Assembly (NCBI GenBank): GCA_900466005.1
Contig: UEGQ01000022.1
Span: 33,880-97,879, forward strand
Direction: 5' to 3'
From: Hyphomicrobiales bacterium
GTDB lineage: Bacteria; Pseudomonadota; Alphaproteobacteria; Rhizobiales; Rhizobiaceae
DNA: 64,000 bases
Part shown: piece by piece, positions 23,709 through 31,907 of the stretch
Layout of the letters: the number at the start of each line of letters is the position of its first letter
Position numbering within the stretch: position 1 is the first letter of the stretch
Translations under genes and position numbers: made by a program
Notes under the pieces: generated by a model
Database searches by the model: none
Seen by the model: only the letters and a program-made list of their open reading frames with translations
Told to the model about the DNA's origin: nothing

Positions 23709-25304
23709 CTATCGGTTGTCGGCAAGGATCATTTCGGCGGCCTTCTCGGCGATCATGATCGTCGGCGAGTTGGTGTTGCCGGAGGTGATGGTCGGCATGA
23801 TCGAGGCGTCGGCGATCCGAAGGCGCTTGAGCGCGCGCATCTGGAGCCGCGGATCGACGACGCTCTCGGCGTCGGCGCCCATGCGGCAGGTGCCGACCGG
23901 ATGGAAGATCGTCGTGCCGATGTCGCCGGCCGCACGGATCAGGTCCTCATCGGTCTCGAAGGCGGGGCCGGGCTTGTACTCCTCGGGCCTGTAGCGCGCG
24001 AAGGAGGGCTGGCCGGCGATCCTGCGGGTCAGGCGGATCGAGCGGACGGCCGTCTCCCGGTCGCCTGCCGTCGAGAGATAATGCGGGCTGATCACCGGCT
24101 GGGCGGCAAAGTCCGGGCTCTGCAGATGGATGGAGCCGCGGCTCTCCGGCCGCAGGTTGCAGACGCTCGCCGTGATCGCCGGGAAGGGGTGAACCGGATC
24201 GCCGAACTTGTCGAGCGAGACCGGCTGCACGTGGTATTCGAGGTCGGCGGTGTCCTTGTCCGGGCTCGATTTGGTGAAGATGCCGAGCTGGCTCGGCGCC
24301 ATCGCCATCGGGCCGGAGCGTCGCAAGAGGTATTCGAGCCCGATCGCGGCCTTGCCGAAAAGGCTCGACGCCTTTTCGTTCAAGGTCGGCAGGCCGCTCA
24401 CCTTGTAGACGAGCCGGAGTTGCAGGTGGTCCTGCAGGTTCTCGCCGACGCCCTTCACCTCCGTGACCACCTCGACGCCGGCCTTCTGCAGCACGTCGCC
24501 GCGTCCGACACCGGAGAGTTCGAGGATGTGCGGGCTGCCGATGGCGCCGGCGGCGAGCACCGTTTCGCGGCGGGCGCGGAAGGTCTTGGTCATGCCGTCG
24601 TGCCAGACGTCGACGCCAACGACCGCGCCATCCTCGACAACGAGCCGCTTCGCCTGCGCCCTTGTCAGCACGGTGAGGTTGCCGCGTTTGACCGCCGGCC
24701 GCAGGAAGGCCTTGGCGGTGTTCCAGCGGATGCCGGCGCGCTGGTTGACGTCGAAATAGCCGGAGCCCTCATTGTCGCCACGGTTGAAGTCATCGGTCAT
24801 CGGAATGCCGGCTTCGAGTGCGGCCTTCTGGAAGGCTTCGAGGATCGCCCAGCGGACGCGGGCCTTTTCGACCCGCCACTCGCCGCCCGTGCCGTGCACG
24901 TCGTCGGCGCCCTTGTAGAAATCCTCGGACTTGCGGAAGATCGGCAGCACGTCATCCCAGCCCCAGCCGGTGCAGCCCATCTGCCGCCAGAGGTCGTAGT
25001 CGCGCGCCTGCCCGCGCATATAGATCATGCCGTTGATCGACGAGCAGCCGCCGAGCACCTTTCCGCGCGGATAGAGGAGCGCGCGACCGTTCAGCCCCTC
25101 TTCCTTCGCAGTGGTGAAGCACCAGTCCGTCCGCGGGTTGTTGATGCAATAGAGATAGCCGACGGGGATGTGGATCCAGTGGTAGTTGTCGCTGCTGCCC
25201 GCCTCGAGGAGCAGCACGCGCGTCGAACGGTCTGCGGCGAGGCGGTTGGCCAGAACGCAACCTGCGCTGCCTGCGCCGACGATGATGTAGTCGTAGTTTT
25301 CCAT
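23709..25304 (-). CDS. GMC-family FAD-dependent oxidoreductase (choline/alcohol dehydrogenase-like)
   Basis: The protein has 531 aa. The FAD-binding motif DYIIVGAGSAGCVLANRLAAD (~5-25) and the first GMC signature LLYPRGKVLGGCSSINGMIYMRG (~79-101) are present, along with the second signature around LAAGAIGSPHILELSGVG (~255-275). The C-terminal FHPVGTCRMG and SGNTNSPTIMIAEKAAEMIL contain the catalytic His-Asn region. It oxidises a primary alcohol to an aldehyde; choline is one possibility, but no betaine genes accompany it and the branched-chain-type importer upstream suggests another substrate. The ATG at 25304 (MENYDYIIVG) is clear; the much longer open frame before it is not real. Confidence 0.9.
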   Translation of the reverse strand: MENYDYIIVGAGSAGCVLANRLAADRSTRVLLLEAGSSDNYHWIHIPVGYLYCINNPRTDWCFTTAKEEGLNGRALLYPRGKVLGGCSSINGMIYMRGQARDYDLWRQMGCTGWGWDDVLPIFRKSEDFYKGADDVHGTGGEWRVEKARVRWAILEAFQKAALEAGIPMTDDFNRGDNEGSGYFDVNQRAGIRWNTAKAFLRPAVKRGNLTVLTRAQAKRLVVEDGAVVGVDVWHDGMTKTFRARRETVLAAGAIGSPHILELSGVGRGDVLQKAGVEVVTEVKGVGENLQDHLQLRLVYKVSGLPTLNEKASSLFGKAAIGLEYLLRRSGPMAMAPSQLGIFTKSSPDKDTADLEYHVQPVSLDKFGDPVHPFPAITASVCNLRPESRGSIHLQSPDFAAQPVISPHYLSTAGDRETAVRSIRLTRRIAGQPSFARYRPEEYKPGPAFETDEDLIRAAGDIGTTIFHPVGTCRMGADAESVVDPRLQMRALKRLRIADASIMPTITSGNTNSPTIMIAEKAAEMILADNR

Positions 25305-25317
25305 GTCGCTCCGCTTG

Positions 25318-25436
25318 TCCCTTCTCCCGGCGTGCGGGGATAGGGCGAGGTGAGGGCAAACGCCCTGCCATCCCATGATGCTCTGCCCCTCATCCGGCCT
25401 GCCGGCCACCTTCTCCCCGCAGCCGGGGAGAAGGAA
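25318..25436. repeat. RIME-like intergenic repeat element, copy B
   Basis: The element contains GCCCCTCATCC (25385-25395), the core GGCCTGCCGGCCA (25396-25408) and the hairpin CCTTCTCCCCG/CGGGGAGAAGG (25409-25434). It is the reverse-orientation counterpart of copy A, and it shares the GGCCTGCCGGCCA core with copy C. It fills the gap between livM and the GMC gene, again inside a transcription unit. Confidence 0.82.
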
Positions 25437-25444
25437 ACTTGTGG

Positions 25445-26431
25445 CTAATGCCGATGTTCGAAGCCGAGCCTGCGTCCGAGGCGGGACGCATAGAACTCGC
25501 CGACGATCCCGCGCCGGAACAGCAGCACGCACACCATGAAGACGACGCCGGTGATGATGGTGACGGGGAATTCCGAGGTCGCGAGATAATTCCCGAGCGC
25601 CACCACGAGGCCGGCGCCGATCACCGGCCCGACGAGCGTGCCGATCCCGCCGAGCAGCGTCATCAGGATCACCTCCCCGGACATCTGCCAGGTGACGTCG
25701 GTGAGCGTCGCGAACTGGAAGACCAGCGCCTTCAGCCCGCCGGCGAGCCCCGCAAGCGCCGCCGACATCACGAAGGCGCCGAGCTTGTAGCGCGCCACCG
25801 AATAGCCGAGCGAGGTTGCACGGACCTCGTTTTCGCGGATCGACTTCAGGATCATGCCGAACGGCGAATTGATGAAGCGCCAGATCAACAGCATGCCGAT
25901 GAGGAAAACCCCGAGCACGAAGAAGTACATGTTGAGCGGTGTACCGAGATCGATGAAGCCGAGGAGCTTGCCGCGCGGCACGGACTGGATGCCGTCCTCG
26001 CCGTGGGTGAATTCCGCCTGGAGGCAGAAGAAATAGAACATCTGCGCGAGCGCCAGCGTGATCATCGCGAAGTAAATGCCCTGCCTGCGGATCGCGACGA
26101 TGCCCATGACGAGGCCGAGAACGGCCGCGCCCGCAACCGCGACGAGGAGCCCGAGTTCCGGCGGGAAGCCCCACTCCTTGACCGCATGGGCCGTGAAATA
26201 GGCGGCTCCTCCGAAGAACGCCGCGTGCCCGAAGGAAAGAAGCCCGGTATAGCCGAGCAGCAGGTTGAAGGAACCCGCAAACAAGGCGAAGCACAGGAGC
26301 TTCATCACGAAGATCGGGTAGAGGAAGAAGGGGGCGGCGGCGAGAAGGCCGATGCCGCCCGCAAGCAGGATCATCTGCATGAGGGCGGGGCGTCCGCCGC
26401 CGATGTCGGAAGTGGTCGTTACCTGAGCCAT
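25445..26431 (-). CDS. livM: Branched-chain amino-acid-type ABC permease LivM
   Basis: The protein has 328 aa with about eight to ten membrane segments, starting ALMQMILLAGGIGLLAAAPFFLYPIFVMKLLCFALFAG. LivM family blocks FNLLLGYTGLLSFGHAAFFGGAAYFTA and GDIRRQ-type RRQGIYFAMITLALAQMFYF are visible, with the ATPase-contact region LKSIRENEVRATSLGYSVARYKLGAFV. Two starts are possible; ATG 26431 lies eight bases from GGGA and overlaps the livH stop, while ATG 26440 would add three residues. The exact substrate class (branched-chain amino acid, amide, urea or aromatic acid) cannot be read from the permease. Confidence 0.91.
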   Translation of the reverse strand: MAQVTTTSDIGGGRPALMQMILLAGGIGLLAAAPFFLYPIFVMKLLCFALFAGSFNLLLGYTGLLSFGHAAFFGGAAYFTAHAVKEWGFPPELGLLVAVAGAAVLGLVMGIVAIRRQGIYFAMITLALAQMFYFFCLQAEFTHGEDGIQSVPRGKLLGFIDLGTPLNMYFFVLGVFLIGMLLIWRFINSPFGMILKSIRENEVRATSLGYSVARYKLGAFVMSAALAGLAGGLKALVFQFATLTDVTWQMSGEVILMTLLGGIGTLVGPVIGAGLVVALGNYLATSEFPVTIITGVVFMVCVLLFRRGIVGEFYASRLGRRLGFEHRH

Positions 26432-26432
26432 G

Positions 26433-27320
26433 TCACGCATCCCGGCCGAAGAGGCCTGCCGGCCTGATGAGAAGAACGATCGCCATGATGACGAAGATCA
26501 CGATGTTGGACGCTTCCGGATAGAAGACCTTGGTCAGGCCTTCGGCGATCCCCAGCATGTAGCCGGTGACGATCGCCCCCATGATCGAGCCCATGCCGCC
26601 GACGACCACCACCGCGAAGACGACGATGATGATGTTGGACCCCATGAGCGGCGACACCTGGTAGACCGGGGCGGCGAGCACGCCGGCGAAGGCTGCGAGT
26701 GCCACGCCGAGACCATAGGTAAGGGTCAGGAGCACCGGTACGTTGACGCCGAAGACCTGGACGAGAGTCGAGTTTTCCGTCGCTGCGCGCAGATAGGCAC
26801 CGAGCTTTGTCCTCTCGATCAGAAGCCAGGTGGCGAGGCAGACCACGAGCGACACCACGACCACCCAGCCGCGATAGATGGGCAGGAACATGAAGCCGAG
26901 ATTGGTGCCGCCGGCGAGTGCCGCCGGCGTCGCATAGGGTTGTCCCGACGCGCCGTAGATGTAGCGGAACGTGCCTTCGATCGCCAGTGCAAGGCCGAAG
27001 GTGAAGAGGAGCCCGTAGAGCGGGTCGAGGTCGTAGAGGCGCCGGAGGAAGAGCCGTTCGATCGCCGCGCCGAAGAGGCCGACGATCAGCGGCGCGAGGA
27101 TCAGCGCCGGCCAGTAGCCGATGCCCCCGAAGGTCAGCAGCAGATAGGCGACGAAGGCGCCGAGCATGTACTGCGCGCCGTGGGCGAAATTGATCATCCG
27201 CAGGAGGCCGAAGATGATCGCGAGGCCGAGGCTCAGCAAGGCATAGAAGGAGCCGTTGATGAGGCCGATCAGGAGCTGTCCGAGGAGCGCCTGGAGCGGG
27301 ATGCCGAAGATTGTCGCCAT
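26433..27320 (-). CDS. livH: Branched-chain amino-acid-type ABC permease LivH
   Basis: The protein has 295 aa. LivH family signatures are LLIGLINGSFYALLSLGLAIIFGLLRMINFAHGAQYMLGAF (~16-56) and the loop ERTKLGAYLRAATENSTLVQVFGVNV (~167-192), where the ATPase binds. About eight membrane segments are predicted. It pairs with LivM. Its stop overlaps the livM start region, and its ATG lies three bases after the livF-side stop, so the four transport genes are tightly packed. Confidence 0.92.
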   Translation of the reverse strand: MATIFGIPLQALLGQLLIGLINGSFYALLSLGLAIIFGLLRMINFAHGAQYMLGAFVAYLLLTFGGIGYWPALILAPLIVGLFGAAIERLFLRRLYDLDPLYGLLFTFGLALAIEGTFRYIYGASGQPYATPAALAGGTNLGFMFLPIYRGWVVVVSLVVCLATWLLIERTKLGAYLRAATENSTLVQVFGVNVPVLLTLTYGLGVALAAFAGVLAAPVYQVSPLMGSNIIIVVFAVVVVGGMGSIMGAIVTGYMLGIAEGLTKVFYPEASNIVIFVIMAIVLLIRPAGLFGRDA

Positions 27321-27323
27321 GGT

Positions 27324-28025
<702 letters not shown>

Positions 28026-28026
28026 C

Positions 28027-28812
28027 TCACGCCTCCTCCGTGCCCATGTAGGCGACGCGCACGCGCGGGTCGCTGCTGACCGTGTCGTAGTCGCCCTCGG
28101 CGAGGATCTCGCCGCGTTGCAGGACGGTGACGTGGTGGCAGATGTCGGCGACGACCGAGAGATTGTGCTCGACCATCAGCACGGCGCGGGTCTTTGCGAC
28201 CTCGCGGATGAGGCTGGCGATCACTCGCACATCCTCCTGGCCCATGCCGGCGAGCGGCTCGTCGAGGAGCAGGACCTTGGGATCAAGGGCGAGCGTCGTT
28301 GCAATCTCCAGCGCGCGCTTGCGACCGTAGGAAAGATCGGCGGCGATCGTGTTGCGCTCGCGGACGAGGCCGACGCTTTCGAGCAGGTCCTCGGCCCGTG
28401 AGGTCAGCGCGTCCAGTGCCGAGAGAGGGCGCCAGAACTGGTGGGCGAGACCGTTGGGGCGTTGGAGCGCCACGCGCACATTGTCGAGCACGCTCAGGTG
28501 CGGAAACACCGCGGAAATCTGGAAGGAACGTACGAGCCCCATCCGCGCGACCTTGTCGGCCGGCGTGCTGGTGATTTCCTCGCCGAGCAGCGTGATCGTG
28601 CCCGCCGTCGGCTGCAGGAACTTGGTGAGCAGGTTGAAAACGGTGGTCTTGCCTGCACCGTTCGGCCCGATCAGGGCATGTACGCGTGCATGATGGACGT
28701 CGAGATCGACGTCCCGGACGGCGGTGAAGCCGCCGAAATCGCGGCGGAGGCCGCGCGCGGACAAGACCACGCGCGGCTCCGTAGAAGTTCTTTCGGAAGG
28801 AAGGCTCATCAT
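28027..28812 (-). CDS. livG: Branched-chain amino-acid-type ABC ATPase LivG
   Basis: The protein has 261 aa. It contains Walker A GPNGAGKTT (~53-61), LivG-specific VRSFQISAVFPHLSVLDNVRVALQR (~96-120), signature LSYGRKRALEIATTLAL and Walker B VLLLDEPLAGMGQEDV. The signature LSYG in place of LSGG is common in the LivG group. It lies between the binding-protein gene (13 bp upstream) and livF. ATG 28812 was chosen; MMSLPSERTS has a second in-frame ATG directly after. Confidence 0.92.
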   Translation of the reverse strand: MMSLPSERTSTEPRVVLSARGLRRDFGGFTAVRDVDLDVHHARVHALIGPNGAGKTTVFNLLTKFLQPTAGTITLLGEEITSTPADKVARMGLVRSFQISAVFPHLSVLDNVRVALQRPNGLAHQFWRPLSALDALTSRAEDLLESVGLVRERNTIAADLSYGRKRALEIATTLALDPKVLLLDEPLAGMGQEDVRVIASLIREVAKTRAVLMVEHNLSVVADICHHVTVLQRGEILAEGDYDTVSSDPRVRVAYMGTEEA

Positions 28813-28825
28813 TTACGGCCGGGAC

Positions 28826-30028
28826 TTACTTCACGAGCTCGCAACCGCTCTTGGACGGATCGATATAGGCATCCTTGCCGGGAATGGTCGCGAGAACGTT
28901 GAAGTAGTCCCAGGGCTCCTTGCTGTCGCCGGGCTTCTTCACTTCGAGCAGGTACATGTCGTGGAACATCCGGCCGTTGGGGCCGACCGTGCCACCGCGG
29001 CCGAAGACGTCGTCGACCGGCATTTCGTGCAGCGCCTTGGCGACGGCTTCCGTCTCGTCCGTTCCGGCCTTTTCGATCGCCTTCAGATACTGCAGCACGG
29101 CAGAATAGGTGCCGGCATGGACCATGTTCGGCATCTTGCCGGTGCGTTCGAAGAAGCGCTTGCCGAACTTCTGGCTGTCCTCGTCGCGGTTCCAGTAGAA
29201 GCCTTCCGTGAGCGTCAGCCCCTGTGCCGCCTCGAGGCCGAGGCCATGGACTTCGGCGAGCGTGAAGAGGAGAGCGGCAAGGCGCTGCCCGCCCTGGGTG
29301 ATGCCGAATTCGGCCGCCTGCTTGATCGCGTTCTGGGTGTCGGCGCCGGCATTGGCGAGGCCGACCACCTTCGCGCCCGACGACTGTGCCTGCAGCAGGA
29401 AGGACGAGAAGTCGGTGGTCGCGAGCGGATGGCGCACCGCGCCGACGACATTACCGCCGTTTGCCTTCACGAAATTGCTGGTCTGTTCTTCGAGGGAGTA
29501 GCCGAAGGCATAGTCGGCCGTCAGGAAGAACCAGCTGTCGCCGCCCTGTTTCACCAGTGCGCCGCCGGTGCCGACCGCAAGCGCATACGTGTCATAGGCC
29601 CAGTGGAAGCCGTAGGGGCTGCACTGCTTGCCGGTGAGTTCGGTCGTTGCCGCGCCGGTGACGATGTCGATCTTCTTCTTTTCCTTGGCGATCGCCTGGA
29701 CGGCGAGCGCGACGGAAGAGGTTGTCAGTTCCATGATCGCGTCGACCTGCTCGGTGTCGTACCACTGGCGGGCGATGTTGGAGGCGATGTCCGGCTTGTT
29801 CTGGTGGTCGGCATCGACGATCTCGACGGGTACGCCGAGCACTTTGCCGCCGTAATCCTCGATCGCCATCTTGGCGGCTTCGACCGACGACTTGCCGCCG
29901 AAGTCGGCGTAGACGCCGGACTGGTCGTTCAGGATGCCGATCTTGACTTTGCCGTCCGATGCATCGGCCAGAGCAGCGGTGCTGCTCGCCAGCATGATCG
30001 CCAGCGACGCGATGAGATTCTTGCGCAT
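28826..30028 (-). CDS. livJ: Periplasmic branched-chain-type substrate-binding protein
   Basis: The protein has 400 aa with signal peptide MRKNLIASLAIMLASSTAALA cut before DASDGK. The mature protein KIGILNDQSGVYADFGGKSSVEAAKMAIEDYGGKVLGVPVEIV matches the Peripla_BP_6 group of ABC binders, and ELTGKQCSPYGFHWAYDTYALAVGTGGALVKQGGDSWFFLTADYAFG is typical of members that bind aliphatic amides, aromatic acids or other carboxylates rather than leucine. The ligand is therefore open. GGAGGAG lies directly ahead of the ATG at 30028. It is the first gene of the operon and divergent from a LysR gene that shares its operator-like repeats. Confidence 0.88.
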   Translation of the reverse strand: MRKNLIASLAIMLASSTAALADASDGKVKIGILNDQSGVYADFGGKSSVEAAKMAIEDYGGKVLGVPVEIVDADHQNKPDIASNIARQWYDTEQVDAIMELTTSSVALAVQAIAKEKKKIDIVTGAATTELTGKQCSPYGFHWAYDTYALAVGTGGALVKQGGDSWFFLTADYAFGYSLEEQTSNFVKANGGNVVGAVRHPLATTDFSSFLLQAQSSGAKVVGLANAGADTQNAIKQAAEFGITQGGQRLAALLFTLAEVHGLGLEAAQGLTLTEGFYWNRDEDSQKFGKRFFERTGKMPNMVHAGTYSAVLQYLKAIEKAGTDETEAVAKALHEMPVDDVFGRGGTVGPNGRMFHDMYLLEVKKPGDSKEPWDYFNVLATIPGKDAYIDPSKSGCELVK

Positions 30029-30062
30029 ATGGTCTCCTCCCAGAGTCTTCCAGACTGCGAAT

Positions 30063-30080
30063 CTGTTCAATTTTGACCAG
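30063..30080. promoter_or_regulatory. Operator-like palindrome on the livJ side
   Basis: CTGTTC-AATTTT-GACCAG is an imperfect palindrome (one mismatch in the 6-bp arms) 35 bp ahead of the livJ start. It has the same arm sequence and 6-base AT-rich spacer as the perfect site at 30172-30189, so both are probably bound by the divergent LysR-type protein. Confidence 0.6.
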
Positions 30081-30132
30081 CGGCGCTCCTCAACGCGGCC
30101 AATCGTGGGCGCATGATCCGGGAAAAGATCGA

Positions 30133-30190
30133 TTGACGCAAGTTTTAGCGCCGACTAATTGCAAACAGGTTCTGTTCGTTTTTGAACAGA
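30133..30190 (+). promoter_or_regulatory. lysR promoter with overlapping operator-like palindromes
   Basis: TTGACG (30133-30138), a 17-bp spacer and TAATTG (30156-30161) form a plausible promoter. Directly downstream are AACAG-GTT-CTGTT (30164-30176) and the perfect TCTGTTC-GTTTTT-GAACAGA (30171-30190), overlapping one another. Binding there would block the regulator's own transcription. Confidence 0.6.
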
Positions 30191-30204
30191 GATCGGGAGC
30201 GGCG

Positions 30205-31131
30205 ATGCATTTCACCTGGGACGATCTACAGTATTTCCTGGCGGTAGCCCGCACGGGACAGTTGTCGACGGCGGCGAGGCAGCTGCGGACCAGCCACGCG
30301 ACCGTCTCGCGGCGGATCGACCGGCTGGAATTCGCCTTGAAGGTCAAGCTCTTCGAGCGCAATCCGCGCGGCTACGTGCTGACCGGCATGGGACAGCGCT
30401 TCGTCGAGACGGCCGAAAAGATGGAGCAAGAGACGGAGCGGCTGCAGGCCGATCTCGCCGGCGGCGGCAGCGCGCAGCGCGGGGTCGTGCGGCTCAGCGC
30501 GCCGGAAGGCTTTGCCAATTTCTTCTTCACCGGGACGCTTCAGACCTTCGCAGCAGCGTTGCCAAACATCTCGCTCGAGCTCGTGACGATCCAGCAGATC
30601 ATGGCGCTCTCGCGCAAGGAGGCCGATCTCGCGGTCGTCCTCGATCCGCCGAAGGCGGGCCCGTATTTTTCCGAGAAGCTCTGCGACTATCGGCTGAAGA
30701 TCTACGGGACGCGGGGATACCTCGAGAGCCGGGGTGCTCCGCGGAGCCGCGACGACCTGCTGGACCACGCCTTCATCGGTTACATCGAAGACATGATCTT
30801 CGCGCCGGGCCTCGACTATCTCGGCGACATTCATCCGCGGATAAAGCCGCGTTTCCAGAGTTCGAGCATCTTTGCGCAGCTGACGGCAACGCGGAACGGG
30901 CTCGGGCTCTGCGTGCTGCCGATCTTCATCGCGAAAAACTATCCGGAGCTGGAGGTGGTTCTCGAAGACGAGGTCGAACTGCTGCGCAATTACTGGATCA
31001 CCTGTCACCGCGACCTCCGGCAGGTGGGGCGGGTCAGAAGCGTCATGGAGTTCCTGCGGAACATCGTGCGGGAAAACATGGATGCGTTTCTGGGGACTAC
31101 TGCGGACGCAAGGGTGGTCGCAGCGGAGTAG
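30205..31131 (+). CDS. LysR-type transcriptional regulator (divergent to the liv-type operon)
   Basis: The protein has 308 aa. The HTH is MHFTWDDLQYFLAVARTGQLSTAARQLRTSHATVSRRIDRLEFALKVKLFERNPRGYVLTGMGQRF (~1-66), and WDDLQYFLAVARTGQLSTAARQL is a typical LysR opening. The effector-binding half is RGVVRLSAPEGFANFFF onward. GGGAG lies six bases ahead of the ATG at 30205. Its position and the shared palindromes make it the likely regulator of the livJ-livG-livF-livH-livM-GMC-mmsB operon. Confidence 0.9.
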   Translation: MHFTWDDLQYFLAVARTGQLSTAARQLRTSHATVSRRIDRLEFALKVKLFERNPRGYVLTGMGQRFVETAEKMEQETERLQADLAGGGSAQRGVVRLSAPEGFANFFFTGTLQTFAAALPNISLELVTIQQIMALSRKEADLAVVLDPPKAGPYFSEKLCDYRLKIYGTRGYLESRGAPRSRDDLLDHAFIGYIEDMIFAPGLDYLGDIHPRIKPRFQSSSIFAQLTATRNGLGLCVLPIFIAKNYPELEVVLEDEVELLRNYWITCHRDLRQVGRVRSVMEFLRNIVRENMDAFLGTTADARVVAAE

Positions 31132-31262
31132 GGGCGGTAGCAGACGGATGATGATAGTCGTTGCCGGACGTTGCGGGCCGCGGTCGTCACGGCCGGTTGT
31201 TCTCGCCGTTCGAATTTGCATCTATTCGTCACGACGCATCCCAAAGGAGTTCGGAAGATATC

Positions 31263-31772
31263 ATGGGCATCAGAAGAGCGAACTTGGACGATGCAGCGTC
31301 GCTGGCCGCGCTCTCGATAGAAGTCTGGATTGGCACCTACTTGCGACGAGGGGTCAATGCGTTCTTCGCGAACTATGCTCTGACTGAGTTCACGAAGGCA
31401 AAGTTCGAAAGCCATCTAGGAGACGCCAACGAAGCCTTTTTCGTCTCCGACAACGAAGAGGGAATAGATGGTTTCATTCGCGTTTCAGAGGGGAGAATTC
31501 CGCCAGTATCCTGCTGCTCCACCACTGAAATCAGTACTCTTTATGTCCAGCCAAGACATCATGGACAAGGTCTTGGCAAGCAGTTGCTGCGGGAGGGTCT
31601 AAAGCACTGCCAGGACCGCGAGGCGAAATCAGTCTGGCTGACCACAAACGCAGAAAACGCGCCCGCTATTCGCTTCTATCAGGCCCAAGGTTTCACAAAC
31701 GTCGGTCAAACACATTTCAGGATTGAGGAGGAAGCCTATCTCAATGAGGTTTTCGCCTACACTCTCGGATGA
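31263..31772 (+). CDS. GNAT-family N-acetyltransferase
   Basis: The protein has 169 aa. It shows the GNAT acetyl-CoA-binding pattern ISTLYVQPRHHGQGLGKQLLREGLKHCQDRE (~92-122, with the R/Q-x-x-G-x-G/A loop HHGQGLGK) and the C-terminal NAENAPAIRFYQAQGFTNVGQTHFRI (~132-157). The substrate is unknown. GGAAG lies five bases ahead of the ATG. Base composition is visibly lower in GC than the genes on both sides, with more A- and T-ending codons, so the gene was probably acquired separately. It is monocistronic, between lysR and the convergent mcm gene. Confidence 0.87.
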   Translation: MGIRRANLDDAASLAALSIEVWIGTYLRRGVNAFFANYALTEFTKAKFESHLGDANEAFFVSDNEEGIDGFIRVSEGRIPPVSCCSTTEISTLYVQPRHHGQGLGKQLLREGLKHCQDREAKSVWLTTNAENAPAIRFYQAQGFTNVGQTHFRIEEEAYLNEVFAYTLG

Positions 31773-31907
31773 AACCAAAGCGGCAGCGAAACCGAAATCG
31801 CTTGGACTCTGGGGCACTGATGCGCTCCAGGGTCGAGCCTTGGCCACAGTTGTCCAGACTCCGCCTTCGGCGTGATGCAGCCGGTGCCTTCGGCAGCGGT
31901 CAATGGC

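Noticed and set aside
25305..26294. In-frame extension of the GMC oxidoreductase gene to 861 codons
   Set aside because: The extra part is antisense-like to or out of frame with livM and crosses a repeat; the FAD motif begins at residue 5 of the short form.
31773..31907. Coding sequence or pseudogene after the acetyltransferase gene
   Set aside because: Short open frames there overlap the mcm 3' end in other frames and show no coding pattern.
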